From: Aquibacillus rhizosphaerae
GTDB lineage: Bacteria > Bacillota > Bacilli > Bacillales > Amphibacillaceae
Reading direction: 5' to 3'
NCBI RefSeq assembly: GCF_030282825.1
Contig: NZ_JASTZU010000034.1
Span: 1 to 64,000 of the forward strand
DNA: 64,000 nucleotides
The position numbers and the translations under genes were made by a program. The first letter of the stretch is position 1. Each line of letters starts with the position of its first letter. Shown here piece after piece: positions 26,314 through 35,119 of the stretch. Below the pieces are notes generated by a model, which was given only the letters and a program-made list of their open reading frames with translations, did no database searches and was not told where the DNA came from.

Positions 26314-26359
26314 ACCACCCACAGTAATAGAGATATTTCAGCTGTGGGTGTTTATTTTT
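26307..26359. terminator. Terminator after Pol IV gene
   Basis: AAATAAACCACCCACAG pairs with CTGTGGGTGTTTATTT around a loop of about 17 bases, with T run. The remaining gap to the rnz stop (26360-26491) shows nothing else. Confidence 0.8.
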
Positions 26360-26491
26360 ATTGAATAAAGACTTCATGTATATCTTGGTTCTATTATTCT
26401 ACGAAGTGTGAGTATATTTTCTTTTGAGACCGTATAAAAGCTAAATCATAATATACTAAAACAAACTCCCCTTTATGTTTTAGAAAGGTTT

Positions 26492-27415
26492 TTATTTTGC
26501 TGGTATCTCTGTTTCATAAAAGTCATAAGCAATTGTTGTGTCGGGAAAGACTTTCTGTGCTTCATCCAATAGAAGTTGAGAACTTTCCTTCTGATATCGC
26601 GAAGAAATGTGAGTTAAAATTAACCTGTTTACATTAGAGTTTCTTGCGAGTTTGGCAGCTTGCTCTGTAGTAGAATGAAAATAGTCATGAGCAAGTTTCT
26701 CCTGATTGCGTTCGAAAGTAGCTTCATGAATAAGAACATCTGCTTCTTTCACAAACGCTTGTAAATCTGGAATATACCGTGTATCCCCCATTATGCAAAC
26801 AATTCTTCCAGGTTTTTCTTTTCCAATAAAGTCTTTTCGATAAATAACTTGTCCATTTTCTAACTGTACTTGTTCATTTTCTTTAATTTGCTGATAAATT
26901 GGTCCAGGCTGTATTCCGACTTCTTTTAATTTGTTTGACTGTAATTGTCCAGGTTTACTTTTTTCTTCAATTCGGAACCCGAAACTTTCTACTCCATGTT
27001 CTAACTTCTTTGCAAAAACTCTGAAGTGATTGTTATCAATAATGAGCCCTTCAAACAGTTCGATAAATATTAATTGATAGGTAAGTCTTGTACCACTTAC
27101 ATTCAAGCTAGTTTCAACAAACTCTTTAATCCCCTTAGGACCATAAATGGTTAAGTTAGTTTCACCGTTTTGAAATGATCGACTACTTAAAAAACCGGGT
27201 AATCCATAGATGTGGTCACCATGTAAATGGGTGATGAAGATTTTTTCAATCTTTCTAGGTCTAATATTTGTGCTTAATATTTGATGTTGTGTTGATTCAC
27301 CACAGTCAAACATCCAGTTATTCCCTTGTTCTTGAAGTAAATCTAACACGATTGAAGAAACATTTCTCTCTTTTGAAGGAACACCTGCACCTGTTCCTAG
27401 AAAATTCAACTTCAT
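26492..27415 (-). CDS. rnz: Ribonuclease Z
   Basis: A 307-residue tRNA 3'-processing endonuclease. The zinc motif HLHGDH gives H63, H65, D67 and H68; later ligands lie in GDTRY and [22 protein letters not shown] at the N terminus and the length match bacterial RNase Z. It is the third gene of a minus-strand operon with the GDPD gene and namA, starting 15 bases after namA with GGGGGAAGACA before the ATG. Confidence 0.95.
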   Translation of the reverse strand: MKLNFLGTGAGVPSKERNVSSIVLDLLQEQGNNWMFDCGESTQHQILSTNIRPRKIEKIFITHLHGDHIYGLPGFLSSRSFQNGETNLTIYGPKGIKEFVETSLNVSGTRLTYQLIFIELFEGLIIDNNHFRVFAKKLEHGVESFGFRIEEKSKPGQLQSNKLKEVGIQPGPIYQQIKENEQVQLENGQVIYRKDFIGKEKPGRIVCIMGDTRYIPDLQAFVKEADVLIHEATFERNQEKLAHDYFHSTTEQAAKLARNSNVNRLILTHISSRYQKESSQLLLDEAQKVFPDTTIAYDFYETEIPAK

Positions 27416-27430
27416 TGTCTTCCCCCTAGA

Positions 27431-28453
27431 TTATTGCCAACCACGAGCATATTGTTTTGGAGCTTCTATATTTTCCTTAAGTTCATCAGCTGCAGCTTTG
27501 GCCCAATATGGATTTCGTAATAATGCTCGAGCAAGAAAAATTAAATCTGCTCGTTCATTTTGTAGAATTTCTTCAGCTTGGATGCCGGTTGTGATTAATC
27601 CAACAGCGCCAGTAGCAATGTCTGCTTCTTTTCTAATCTGTTCTGCAAAAGGTACTTGATACCCAGGGTAGGGTGTAATACTTGCAGGAACAACACCACC
27701 AGAACTGCAATCAATTAATGATACGCCTTGTTTTTTCATGAGTTGTGAGAAATAGATGAAATCATCTATGTTGTTTCCTTCTTCTTTATACTCGTTTGCT
27801 GAAATACGAACAAATAATGGGCCATCCCATTCTGTTTTAACTACATTAATAATCTCAGATAACAATCGATATCGATTATCACGGTTTCCACCATATTGAT
27901 CTTGTCTGGTATTTGTAAGAGGAGATAAAAACTGATTAATTAAATAGCCATGGGCACCATGAATTTCAATAATATCAAATCCTGCCTTTGCAGAACGTTT
28001 AGCAGCTTGTTTAAAAGCATCAATTGTTTGAATTATATCAGTTTCAGTCATTTCAATAGGTGTCTGATAATTTTCATTGAATTTTGTTGCGCTTGGTGCA
28101 TAAATGTTTCCTTCTAATTCTGCTTTTCTGCCAGCATGAGCTAATTGAATACTACTTTTTGCGCCAAACGCTTGAACACGCTTGCTAATTTGTTTTAATC
28201 CTGTTATATGATCATCATTCCAAATACCTAAATCTTTAGATGAGATTCGCCCCTCAGCCTGTACTGCAGTAGCCTCAACCATTACCAAGCCAACTTGACC
28301 TGCAGCTCTTGATTCATAGTGTGCGATATGGAAGGGGTGTACAGTTCCATCTTCGGATTCACACGAATACATGCACATGGGAGACATAACAATTCGATTT
28401 TTAAGAGTTATGTCATCAAAGTTTATAGGACTGAATAGTTTATTGTTTGTCAT
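27431..28453 (-). CDS. namA: NADPH dehydrogenase NamA (Old Yellow Enzyme)
   Basis: A 340-residue FMN-dependent ene-reductase of the YqjM/NamA type. Features: N-terminal [24 protein letters not shown] with the Cys typical of the YqjM branch, [30 protein letters not shown] (in part), and the Arg-rich C-terminal RGWQ that reaches the partner subunit. It reduces activated C=C bonds and responds to oxidative or electrophile stress in B. subtilis. GGAGGCC precedes the ATG. Located between the GDPD gene and rnz in one operon. Confidence 0.95.
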   Translation of the reverse strand: MTNNKLFSPINFDDITLKNRIVMSPMCMYSCESEDGTVHPFHIAHYESRAAGQVGLVMVEATAVQAEGRISSKDLGIWNDDHITGLKQISKRVQAFGAKSSIQLAHAGRKAELEGNIYAPSATKFNENYQTPIEMTETDIIQTIDAFKQAAKRSAKAGFDIIEIHGAHGYLINQFLSPLTNTRQDQYGGNRDNRYRLLSEIINVVKTEWDGPLFVRISANEYKEEGNNIDDFIYFSQLMKKQGVSLIDCSSGGVVPASITPYPGYQVPFAEQIRKEADIATGAVGLITTGIQAEEILQNERADLIFLARALLRNPYWAKAAADELKENIEAPKQYARGWQ

Positions 28454-28477
28454 GATTAGGTGGCCTCCTAAATTATC

Positions 28478-29221
28478 TTAATTACTTCTCTTGTTAAATA
28501 ACCTAAGGGTTTCTTTAGCAACATGTGGAACATCGGTAAAGATTGCTTTACATCCTAATTTATAACAACGCATCATTTGTGTGGGTCTATTAACCGTCCA
28601 GACGGAAACGTATAGATTACTCTCCTTTGCTTTGTCTAAGAGAGATTTGCTTAAAATTCGGTTTTTAATATGTAAACCTGAAGCTCCTTTGCTCTTCGCA
28701 AAAGGTATCAAATCAACTATCTTTTGTGAAGTCAAATAAGCAGTTGTTACATTAGGGTCTATCTTATTAAACCTTTTTATACTTTTTGAGTTAAAGCTAG
28801 AAATTACTGTTCGATCTAGTACTTGATAGGATTTTAGAAGGTTATACACAATATCCTCCAAATCCTTGTACTCTATTACATTATTTTTTAATTCAATATT
28901 CAATTTTAAATTTTTGTCTTTTATCCAACGCAAAAATTCATCAAGTGATATGATAGAAGTATTAATATATTGGGAGGAGAACCAAGATCCTGCATCCAAT
29001 TGTTGTAGTTCTTTAAATGTATAATCTTGCACAAATCCAGTACCATTTGTTGTACGTCTAACGTTTTCATCGTGAATTAAAACTGGTACTCGATCTTTTG
29101 TCAATTGAACGTCCGTCTCAATGCCATCTGCATCCAGTTGATAAGCTAATTCAAATGCAGGCATTGTATTTTCAGGTGCTAGTTTGCTAGCACCACGATG
29201 GGCATAAACAATTGTATTCAA
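28478..29221 (-). CDS. Glycerophosphodiester phosphodiesterase
   Basis: A 247-residue cytoplasmic GDPD-family enzyme that should release sn-glycerol 3-phosphate. HRGASKLAPENTMPAF with the catalytic His, then DGIETDVQLTKD and HDENVRRTTNGTG are canonical. The TTG at 29221 is chosen because GAGGTGAAGCTT lies just upstream; the frame is open 32 codons further but that part overlaps the divergent gene and is not GDPD-like. First gene of the namA-rnz operon; corresponds in type to B. subtilis YqiK. Confidence 0.88.
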   Translation of the reverse strand: MNTIVYAHRGASKLAPENTMPAFELAYQLDADGIETDVQLTKDRVPVLIHDENVRRTTNGTGFVQDYTFKELQQLDAGSWFSSQYINTSIISLDEFLRWIKDKNLKLNIELKNNVIEYKDLEDIVYNLLKSYQVLDRTVISSFNSKSIKRFNKIDPNVTTAYLTSQKIVDLIPFAKSKGASGLHIKNRILSKSLLDKAKESNLYVSVWTVNRPTQMMRCYKLGCKAIFTDVPHVAKETLRLFNKRSN

Positions 29222-29302
29222 AAGCTTCACCTCTTCATTTAAGGTATTCCTACTGATTGTGGTACATTTTATAAAAAAAGTCAATTTGAAAGGAAGATAT
29301 CC

Positions 29303-30922
29303 ATGCAAAGATGGCAAACCAAATCGGACTTAATTGAATTATTATGTTCACTTGTTAATTTTCCTAGTATTACTGGATCTGAAGCTGAAATAGCAATAGC
29401 GGAACACTTAAAAAACCTATTAGTCGAAACGGATTACTTTAAAAACAATCCAAGTTTACTTCAATTACATCCTTTAAAAGATGGGCGTCAACTACTTACC
29501 GCCTTAGTGAAACAAGGTAATACAAGTGAAACTATCATTCTATTAAGCCACTTTGATGTTGTAGCAATTGATGATTATGGCTCCTTAAAGAATATGGCTT
29601 TTCACCCGAAAATATTAACAAAAGAGATCAACAAAAGAAAAGAAGAGTTATCTGAATTAGTGCAAAATGATATAGAAACAGGCGATTGGCTATTTGGAAG
29701 AGGTACCATGGATATGAAAGCGGGTCTAACCCTTCAACTGTCTATGCTAGAAAAGGCGATGCATGGTGAATTCAAAGGGAATATCCTTTTGTTATCTGTT
29801 CCTGATGAAGAGGCAAATTCATTAGGTATGCTCACGGCCTTACCTGTATTGGAACATTTAAAAAACTTCCATAACTTAAATTACCTTTCGTGTTTAAATA
29901 GTGAACCAATGTTTAGCAAGTTCCCAGCTGATAAAAGTAACTATTTGTACACGGGTTCTATTGGAAAAGTACTACCTGGTTTTTTATGTTATGGAAAAGA
30001 AACACATGTCGGAGAACCATTTGCTGGATTAAATGCAAATTTAATGGTTAGTTACTTGTCGCAAGAATTAGAATTAAATGAAATGTTCGTTGAAAAGGTT
30101 GGAGATGAAATAACACCTCCACCAGTTAGTTTAATGCAGAGAGATTTAAAAGAAGCTTATTCAGTTCAAACGCCTACTACTGCAGTAGCAATGTATAATG
30201 TACTCTATTTAAAACAATCTATTGAGACACTGAACAAGAAATTATTTAATGCGGCAGAGAAAGCTAGTAAATCTATTGTAGAACATTTTTATGAGAAAAT
30301 GACTAGTTACTCACAATATACAAAGGAATTTGTTAAACCAACAATCAATGTTCATGTGTTTATGTATGAAGAACTCTATGAAATTGCTATTAATCGGTTT
30401 GGAAAAGAAGAGGTCGAAAGAAGGCAAAATTTATTGATTAGTCAAAGAGAAGAAGGGGACCGTGATTTTTCAACGTTATTGGTTCAAGACTTGGCGGCCT
30501 TATGCAAAGATATGGCACCTATGATTGTATTATTTTATAGTCCACCTTTTTATCCATCTGTTTCATCATCAACGAATCCTTATATAGCTAGCGTTGTAGA
30601 AAAAATACAAAAATACACAGCTGAAAATTTTAGTTTATCGATGAAAGAAATCGCCTATTTTCCTGGGTTATCAGACTTAAGCTATTTAGGTCCGGTTAGT
30701 GCAGGAAGCGATTTAACTTCATTAATGAAAAATTTACCGTTGCAAAACAAAGGTTTTGAATTTCCTGAACATCTGCTTGAATCAATTTCGATGCCAGTGA
30801 TTAATGTTGGACCTAATGGGAAAGACCCGCATCAATGGACAGAACGATTAGAGTTAACTTATAGTTTTGAATACTTGCCAAAAATATTAACAAACACAAT
30901 ACATGCATTATTTAAATCTTAA
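29303..30922 (+). CDS. M20-family peptidase, YqjN/RocB-like
   Basis: A 539-residue M20-type protein. Metal ligands are visible in LSHFDVVAI, GRGTMDMKAGL and PDEEANSLG, and the long inserted middle region matches RocB-like members, longer than ordinary M20 peptidases. Synteny (after namA, before yqjQ) points to the B. subtilis yqjN position. The arginine-degradation label of RocB is not biochemically firm, so only a hydrolase role is claimed. AAAGGAAGATATCC precedes the ATG; it is divergent from the GDPD gene. Confidence 0.8.
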   Translation: MQRWQTKSDLIELLCSLVNFPSITGSEAEIAIAEHLKNLLVETDYFKNNPSLLQLHPLKDGRQLLTALVKQGNTSETIILLSHFDVVAIDDYGSLKNMAFHPKILTKEINKRKEELSELVQNDIETGDWLFGRGTMDMKAGLTLQLSMLEKAMHGEFKGNILLLSVPDEEANSLGMLTALPVLEHLKNFHNLNYLSCLNSEPMFSKFPADKSNYLYTGSIGKVLPGFLCYGKETHVGEPFAGLNANLMVSYLSQELELNEMFVEKVGDEITPPPVSLMQRDLKEAYSVQTPTTAVAMYNVLYLKQSIETLNKKLFNAAEKASKSIVEHFYEKMTSYSQYTKEFVKPTINVHVFMYEELYEIAINRFGKEEVERRQNLLISQREEGDRDFSTLLVQDLAALCKDMAPMIVLFYSPPFYPSVSSSTNPYIASVVEKIQKYTAENFSLSMKEIAYFPGLSDLSYLGPVSAGSDLTSLMKNLPLQNKGFEFPEHLLESISMPVINVGPNGKDPHQWTERLELTYSFEYLPKILTNTIHALFKS

Positions 30923-30969
30923 AATAAGTCAGTTTTCAAAATTTAATTTTTTTTTATGACAGATAAAAT

Positions 30970-31602
30970 ATAAAGTTTGCACTTGCTTTATCGTAACCTC
31001 CTTGCATTCTATCTAAGATAAGTGTTAAATCAAGTGCTATGGAAAAATACTCCTTTTCGGGGGCAGCACCTTAGCCTCCCTCGGTCAAAAAGAACGTTTT
31101 CTTGAAAAAGAACAACACTTTTTCTGCGTGCAATGTCATTTCACTGGAGCTTTCCTTACCCTTTGGGGTCTTCGGAAGCTACTCTTCCCCCAGGACAAAT
31201 GTTTTCGATGGGCCGAGTAACCGCAGGCCCAAGGAAAGCTATGGAAGCAATGCATCGCACGCAGAAAATTGTTCTGTATTTTCAAGGAGTGTCGCATTTT
31301 TCCTTCGCCCGGTCTAATTTTATTTTTAATGAAAATAATCCAAGAAATATTAATTAATATATATTTCTAGATTAGGAAAATGTAAAAGTCGAGCTAGAGT
31401 ATGAAGACTCCTACGGGCCCAGCAAATGTTTTGCTGGGGCGAGTAATCGCAGTTCCACGAGCTGAAGATCCACTCAGAAGTAATCTTCTTCTGAGTTAGC
31501 TGAAGTCGTAGCCGTGGAAAGCGTAGTATTCTGCCGGAACGGAGTTTTACCACTCAGTTATCATTGCATAAAAGTTAAGATTATGTAGTGCAAACTTTTT
31601 AT
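30970..31602. repeat. Composite intergenic repeat, copy 1 (633 bp)
   Basis: The ends are inverted: ATAAAGTTTGCACT (30970-30983) and AGTGCAAACTTTTTAT (31587-31602). Inside are CTTTATCGTAACCTC (30986-31000), GGAAAAATACTCC, and two degenerate blocks of the widespread Bacillaceae GACTCCTGCGGG / GTGCCCGCGGAAAGCG repeat, one reading each way (for example AGACTCCTACGGG and AGCCGTGGAAAGCG), then TACCACTCA. Related shorter copies lie at 33238-33476 and 55282-55663. It fills the gap between the YqjN-like and YqjQ genes; short open frames inside it are not credible genes. Confidence 0.8.
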
Positions 31603-31678
31603 CAAATACAACGGCTGTAAGCAACAATGTTAACGAAGTCAAAAATAATGAAAATTAATTTAAGAAGAAGGTGAAAAA

Positions 31679-32470
31679 ATGTCAAAACTTCAATCTAAAA
31701 ATATAATAGTTACAGGTGGTTCATCTGGTATTGGCGAAAGAATAGCTTGGTATATTGCTGAAAATGGCGGAACTCCTATTTTAGTTGCTCGATCAGAAGA
31801 TAAATTAATAGAACTAAAACAGCAAATTAATGAAACATTTTCTGTTAACTGCCAATATTATGTAGTTGATTTAATCAAATTAGATGAGTGGGAGAATTGT
31901 TTGCAAACAATAATTAGAGATTATAATAAAATAGATGCGGTTATAAACAATGCTGGTTTTGGTGTGTTTGACTACATAGAAGATACAAAATGGGATGATG
32001 TTGAACGTATGTTTAAATTGAATGTTTTTGCTCTAATTCGAGGAGTGCATCAAACACTTCCACATTTAATAAAAAATAAGAAAAGTCATATTATTAATAT
32101 TGCATCACAAGCAGGAAAGATAGCAACACCAAAGTCATCTATATATAGTGCTACGAAACATGCTGTAATTGGATTTACCAACGCTCTTCGATTAGAGGTT
32201 GAAAGAAAAGGTGTTTATGTAACAGCTGTTAATTTGGGTCCAGTCAGAACTAACTTTTTTAATGTTGCTGATCCAAGTGGAGGTTATCAAAAATCAGTAG
32301 ATCGATATATGCTTGATCCAGATGATGTGGCAAAAAAAGTCGTAGGAGTTTTATTTACAAATAAAAGAGAAATTAATATGCCTGGTTGGATGAACGTTGG
32401 TAGCAAATTTTATCAATTGTTTCCTTCTATTGTAGAAAAAATGTTAAAAAAACAATTTAATCGAAAATGA
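31679..32470 (+). CDS. yqjQ: Short-chain dehydrogenase, YqjQ-like
   Basis: A 263-residue NAD(P)-dependent SDR. TGGSSGIGE is the nucleotide-binding glycine motif, NNAGFG the structural motif, and the catalytic Ser and Tyr-Lys sit in IASQAG and YSATKHA. Position between the yqjN- and yqkB-like genes fits B. subtilis YqjQ, a likely metabolite oxidoreductase of unknown substrate. AGAAGAAGGTGAAAA precedes the ATG. Confidence 0.88.
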   Translation: MSKLQSKNIIVTGGSSGIGERIAWYIAENGGTPILVARSEDKLIELKQQINETFSVNCQYYVVDLIKLDEWENCLQTIIRDYNKIDAVINNAGFGVFDYIEDTKWDDVERMFKLNVFALIRGVHQTLPHLIKNKKSHIINIASQAGKIATPKSSIYSATKHAVIGFTNALRLEVERKGVYVTAVNLGPVRTNFFNVADPSGGYQKSVDRYMLDPDDVAKKVVGVLFTNKREINMPGWMNVGSKFYQLFPSIVEKMLKKQFNRK

Positions 32471-32579
32471 ACTTGTTTTATAGGTGGATGATTGATTTTC
32501 TTATAAACATGGTCTTGGAAATCTTTTGTTCTTCAATTTATAATGTAAGTAAGATGCTTAATCAATAGGAGGAATAACT

Positions 32580-32918
32580 TTGAAACTTACTTTAACTTCA
32601 TCTGCTATAGAAAAAATAAATGAGTTAAATAAAGCGAATCATAATTATATTTGGTTGTACTATGATACGGATGATTGTGGTTGTGGTGTCAGCGGTATGC
32701 CGAGTGTACGCTTAACAAATTCAACAGATGATGCGTTTGAATCAGTTGAAAACGATAATGGAGAATATGAGGTAATTATTCATAAACAACAAGCAGTTTT
32801 TTTTGCTAATCAATTAACACTTGATCATTTAGGTAATAGTTTCAGATTATCAAGTCCTGAAGGGATTTTAAACCCTATTATTCCTGATAATGATTTAGTA
32901 AAAGGTGTAGTAGTATGA
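32580..32918 (+). CDS. yqkB: YqkB-type HesB/IscA-like protein
   Basis: A 112-residue protein of the iron-sulfur biosynthesis-like family (HesB/YadR/YfhF). It has a DDCGCG cluster near residue 35, but lacks the conserved C-terminal Cys-x-Cys of true A-type carriers, so cluster carriage is uncertain. TTG start with AGGAGG well spaced. The stop overlaps the next start as ATGA, indicating coupling with the DUF3886 gene. Confidence 0.82.
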   Translation: MKLTLTSSAIEKINELNKANHNYIWLYYDTDDCGCGVSGMPSVRLTNSTDDAFESVENDNGEYEVIIHKQQAVFFANQLTLDHLGNSFRLSSPEGILNPIIPDNDLVKGVVV

Positions 32919-33148
32919 GAAAAGAATCCAATAAAAAAGATGATAATAAGTCCACACTAAAAGATAGGTTAGATCAAGATATACTTTCTAAGTTGTCCAG
33001 TAAAAAAGAAAGCATGCGTAAACAACAAAAGGAAATGGAAGAACAAGATAGACAAAAAAAGCTTGCCGAAAGAAAAAGAAAAGAAGAAAATATAAGTTTT
33101 GAAGAGCTATTTTTTGAAAGTGATATGGACTGGAAAAAATATAAATAG
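32915..33148 (+). CDS. DUF3886 (YqkE-like) charged coiled-coil protein
   Basis: A 77-residue, very charged protein predicted as one long helix (KKESMRKQQKEMEEQDRQKK) with a conserved end ISFEELFFESDMDWKKYK, the mark of DUF3886/YqkE-like proteins. No function is known. Translationally coupled to the yqkB homologue through a four-base overlap; a terminator follows. Confidence 0.8.
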   Translation: MRKESNKKDDNKSTLKDRLDQDILSKLSSKKESMRKQQKEMEEQDRQKKLAERKRKEENISFEELFFESDMDWKKYK

Positions 33149-33152
33149 AATA

Positions 33153-33191
33153 AAATAGACAAGGCGGCTAACAGTCCCTTGTCTATTTTTT
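33153..33191 (+). terminator. Terminator after DUF3886 gene
   Basis: AATAGACAAGG pairs with CCTTGTCTATT around a loop of about 11 bases, followed by T5. Confidence 0.85.
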
Positions 33192-33237
33192 AAGTTATTT
33201 TTTCATCAGCTTGTAGCTTTTTTAAAGTAACAGTTGA

Positions 33238-33476
33238 TAGAAAGACTGCACTAACTTTAGTGTGATTCTTTTCTGTCTTTATAAGATAAGTATGGGTCTA
33301 GCGCTGCGAAAAAACACTCGCTTTTGAATAGCCCCCCCAATTATTGGACACACAAAAATTGGAGGTGCTCTTTTTCTATGTGAGATGTTATGCTGACGGA
33401 ACGGAATACCACTCAAGCATCATTGCATCGTAAAATAATTTTTGCGAAAGTTAATCATACTAGTGTAGACTTTATA
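33238..33476. repeat. Composite intergenic repeat, copy 2 (short form)
   Basis: A shortened relative of the 30970-31602 element: left end with GACTGCACTAACTTTA, then ATAAGATAAGTATGGGTCTAGCGC and AAAACACTC; right part GACGGAACGGAATACCACTCA and CATCATTGCAT (pieces quoted separately), ending AGTGTAGACTTTATA. The centre is mostly deleted and instead holds CCAATT...AATTGG arms (around 33347-33363). It fills the gap between the DUF3886 terminator and the YqkF gene. Confidence 0.7.
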
Positions 33477-33523
33477 GTTGTTTTGGTTAACAACAATCGT
33501 TTAGAAGAAATTTAAAAAGTATA

Positions 33524-34435
33524 TTATCTATGCTTATCATAGGTAATAGCTTTTGTTATGTTTTGCAACTCCTCATATTGCTCCGTTGACAATGAAGAAG
33601 ACTGTAGTGCGTTAACATTATTATTAACTTGCTCTATAGAACTTGCTCCAAATACCGCACTAGTTACTGCACGGTGTGAAAGGATGTACCGAAGAGATAA
33701 AGAAGTAATCGTTTCACCACTTACTTGGTTCAAGTTATTCGCAATATCTTCTAGTTCCTCATGTGAATAATCTAAATATCCTTGTTTCCCTTTTTCGGTC
33801 ACTTTTTTTATAGCATGGTCACTAAGCATCCCTTTTGCAAGAGGTCCTCTTGCAACTACACTAATATTGTTATCTGCAAGTAAATCTAATACTTCCTCTT
33901 CTGGCCTGCGATCTAATAAACTGTATTGCATCATAACACTAACAATAGATGAATGCTTAACAAATTCTTTAATAACGTTTGGTCTAATTGATGAAATCCC
34001 ATAATAACGAATGAGACCATCTTGTTTTAATTCCTCGAATGCCTCGATTGTTTCTTCAATTGGGTCATCAATCGTTCCACCATGTAACTGGTATAAATCA
34101 ATGTAATCGGTTCTTAATCTGCGTAGGCTTTCTTTTACTTGTTCTTTTATATAAGCTTTTGATGGATCCCAAAACCAAGTACCATCGTCTTTTAAATGGT
34201 TCCCAACTTTGGTTGCTAAGACTACTTGATCCCTTTTTCCTTTTAGTACGTTCCCAACAATTGCTTCATTTTCACCTTGGTCATATAAATCAGCGGTGTC
34301 TAGGTAATTAATACCTGAATCAAGTGCTTTATCGATAATTTCTTTGGCCTTTTGTTCATTCGTACCTAAAGACATACAACCAAGTGCTAATTCAGATACA
34401 ATTAAGTCTGAATTGCCTAGTGTTGATTTATTCAT
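33524..34435 (-). CDS. yqkF: Aldo/keto reductase, YqkF-like
   Basis: A 303-residue NADPH-dependent aldo/keto reductase. LDTADLYDQGENE holds the catalytic Asp and Tyr, ATKVGNH the Lys and LYQLHG the His; the C-terminal SAVFGASSIEQVNNN is the cofactor-binding end. Layout and neighbourhood match B. subtilis YqkF; the natural substrate is unknown. It runs opposite to its neighbours and lies between a repeat element and nudF. Confidence 0.9.
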   Translation of the reverse strand: MNKSTLGNSDLIVSELALGCMSLGTNEQKAKEIIDKALDSGINYLDTADLYDQGENEAIVGNVLKGKRDQVVLATKVGNHLKDDGTWFWDPSKAYIKEQVKESLRRLRTDYIDLYQLHGGTIDDPIEETIEAFEELKQDGLIRYYGISSIRPNVIKEFVKHSSIVSVMMQYSLLDRRPEEEVLDLLADNNISVVARGPLAKGMLSDHAIKKVTEKGKQGYLDYSHEELEDIANNLNQVSGETITSLSLRYILSHRAVTSAVFGASSIEQVNNNVNALQSSSLSTEQYEELQNITKAITYDKHR

Positions 34436-34570
34436 TCTTATCCGCCCTTTCCTTTTTTCTTTCTATGTTTATTGTAGGAATAATGCATGTCAAATACAAC
34501 TAATGTGAATGCTAAATTATGTTAATATAAGATGATAGAAGATATTCTTTGTTAAGGGAGAGTAATAAAA

Positions 34571-35116
34571 ATGAATAAATTTGAAGAGAAAACTACGAGT
34601 TCGAAACAAATATTTGAGGGGAAGGTGGTAAAACTGCAAGTGGATGAAGTTACTCTTCCAGATGGCAACACTTCAAAAAGAGAAATAATCAAACATCCAG
34701 GTGCAGTAGCAGTTATTGCTATTACTCCCGAAGAAAAAATAGTTTTTGTTGAACAATATCGTAAGCCCTTAGAAAAAAGTCTTGTGGAGATTCCTGCTGG
34801 AAAACTTGAAATAGGTGAAAAACCGGAATTATCTGCAAAGCGTGAGCTGGAAGAAGAGACAGGATATACAACAGATGAGTTAGAGCTCGTTACATCATTT
34901 TATACTTCACCAGGATTTGCTGATGAGATTATATATTTGTATTTTACTAATACACTTTATCCGTTAGCTGAAGAAAAAGCACTTGATGACGATGAATTTG
35001 TTGAATTGATGGAGTTATCATTAGAAGAAGCTGAGGAATTAGTAAAAGAAAATAGAATACATGATGCTAAAACAGCTTATGCTATTCTCTATCTAAAATT
35101 AAGAGGAATGAAATAA
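34571..35116 (+). CDS. nudF: ADP-ribose pyrophosphatase (Nudix)
   Basis: A 181-residue Nudix hydrolase. The full Nudix box spans residues 77-99 (G77, then KRELEEETGY), and the Pro/Glu residues after it (YTSPGFADE) match ADP-ribose pyrophosphatases such as B. subtilis NudF. It hydrolyses ADP-ribose to AMP and ribose 5-phosphate. AAGGGAGAG precedes the ATG. The endonuclease Q-type gene starts three bases after its stop, so they are co-transcribed. Confidence 0.93.
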   Translation: MNKFEEKTTSSKQIFEGKVVKLQVDEVTLPDGNTSKREIIKHPGAVAVIAITPEEKIVFVEQYRKPLEKSLVEIPAGKLEIGEKPELSAKRELEEETGYTTDELELVTSFYTSPGFADEIIYLYFTNTLYPLAEEKALDDDEFVELMELSLEEAEELVKENRIHDAKTAYAILYLKLRGMK

Positions 35117-35119
35117 TTT

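Noticed and set aside
31102-31553. Short open frames of 67-74 codons on both strands
   Set aside because: They lie entirely inside the composite repeat element, overlap each other, lack ribosome sites and have no protein-like character.
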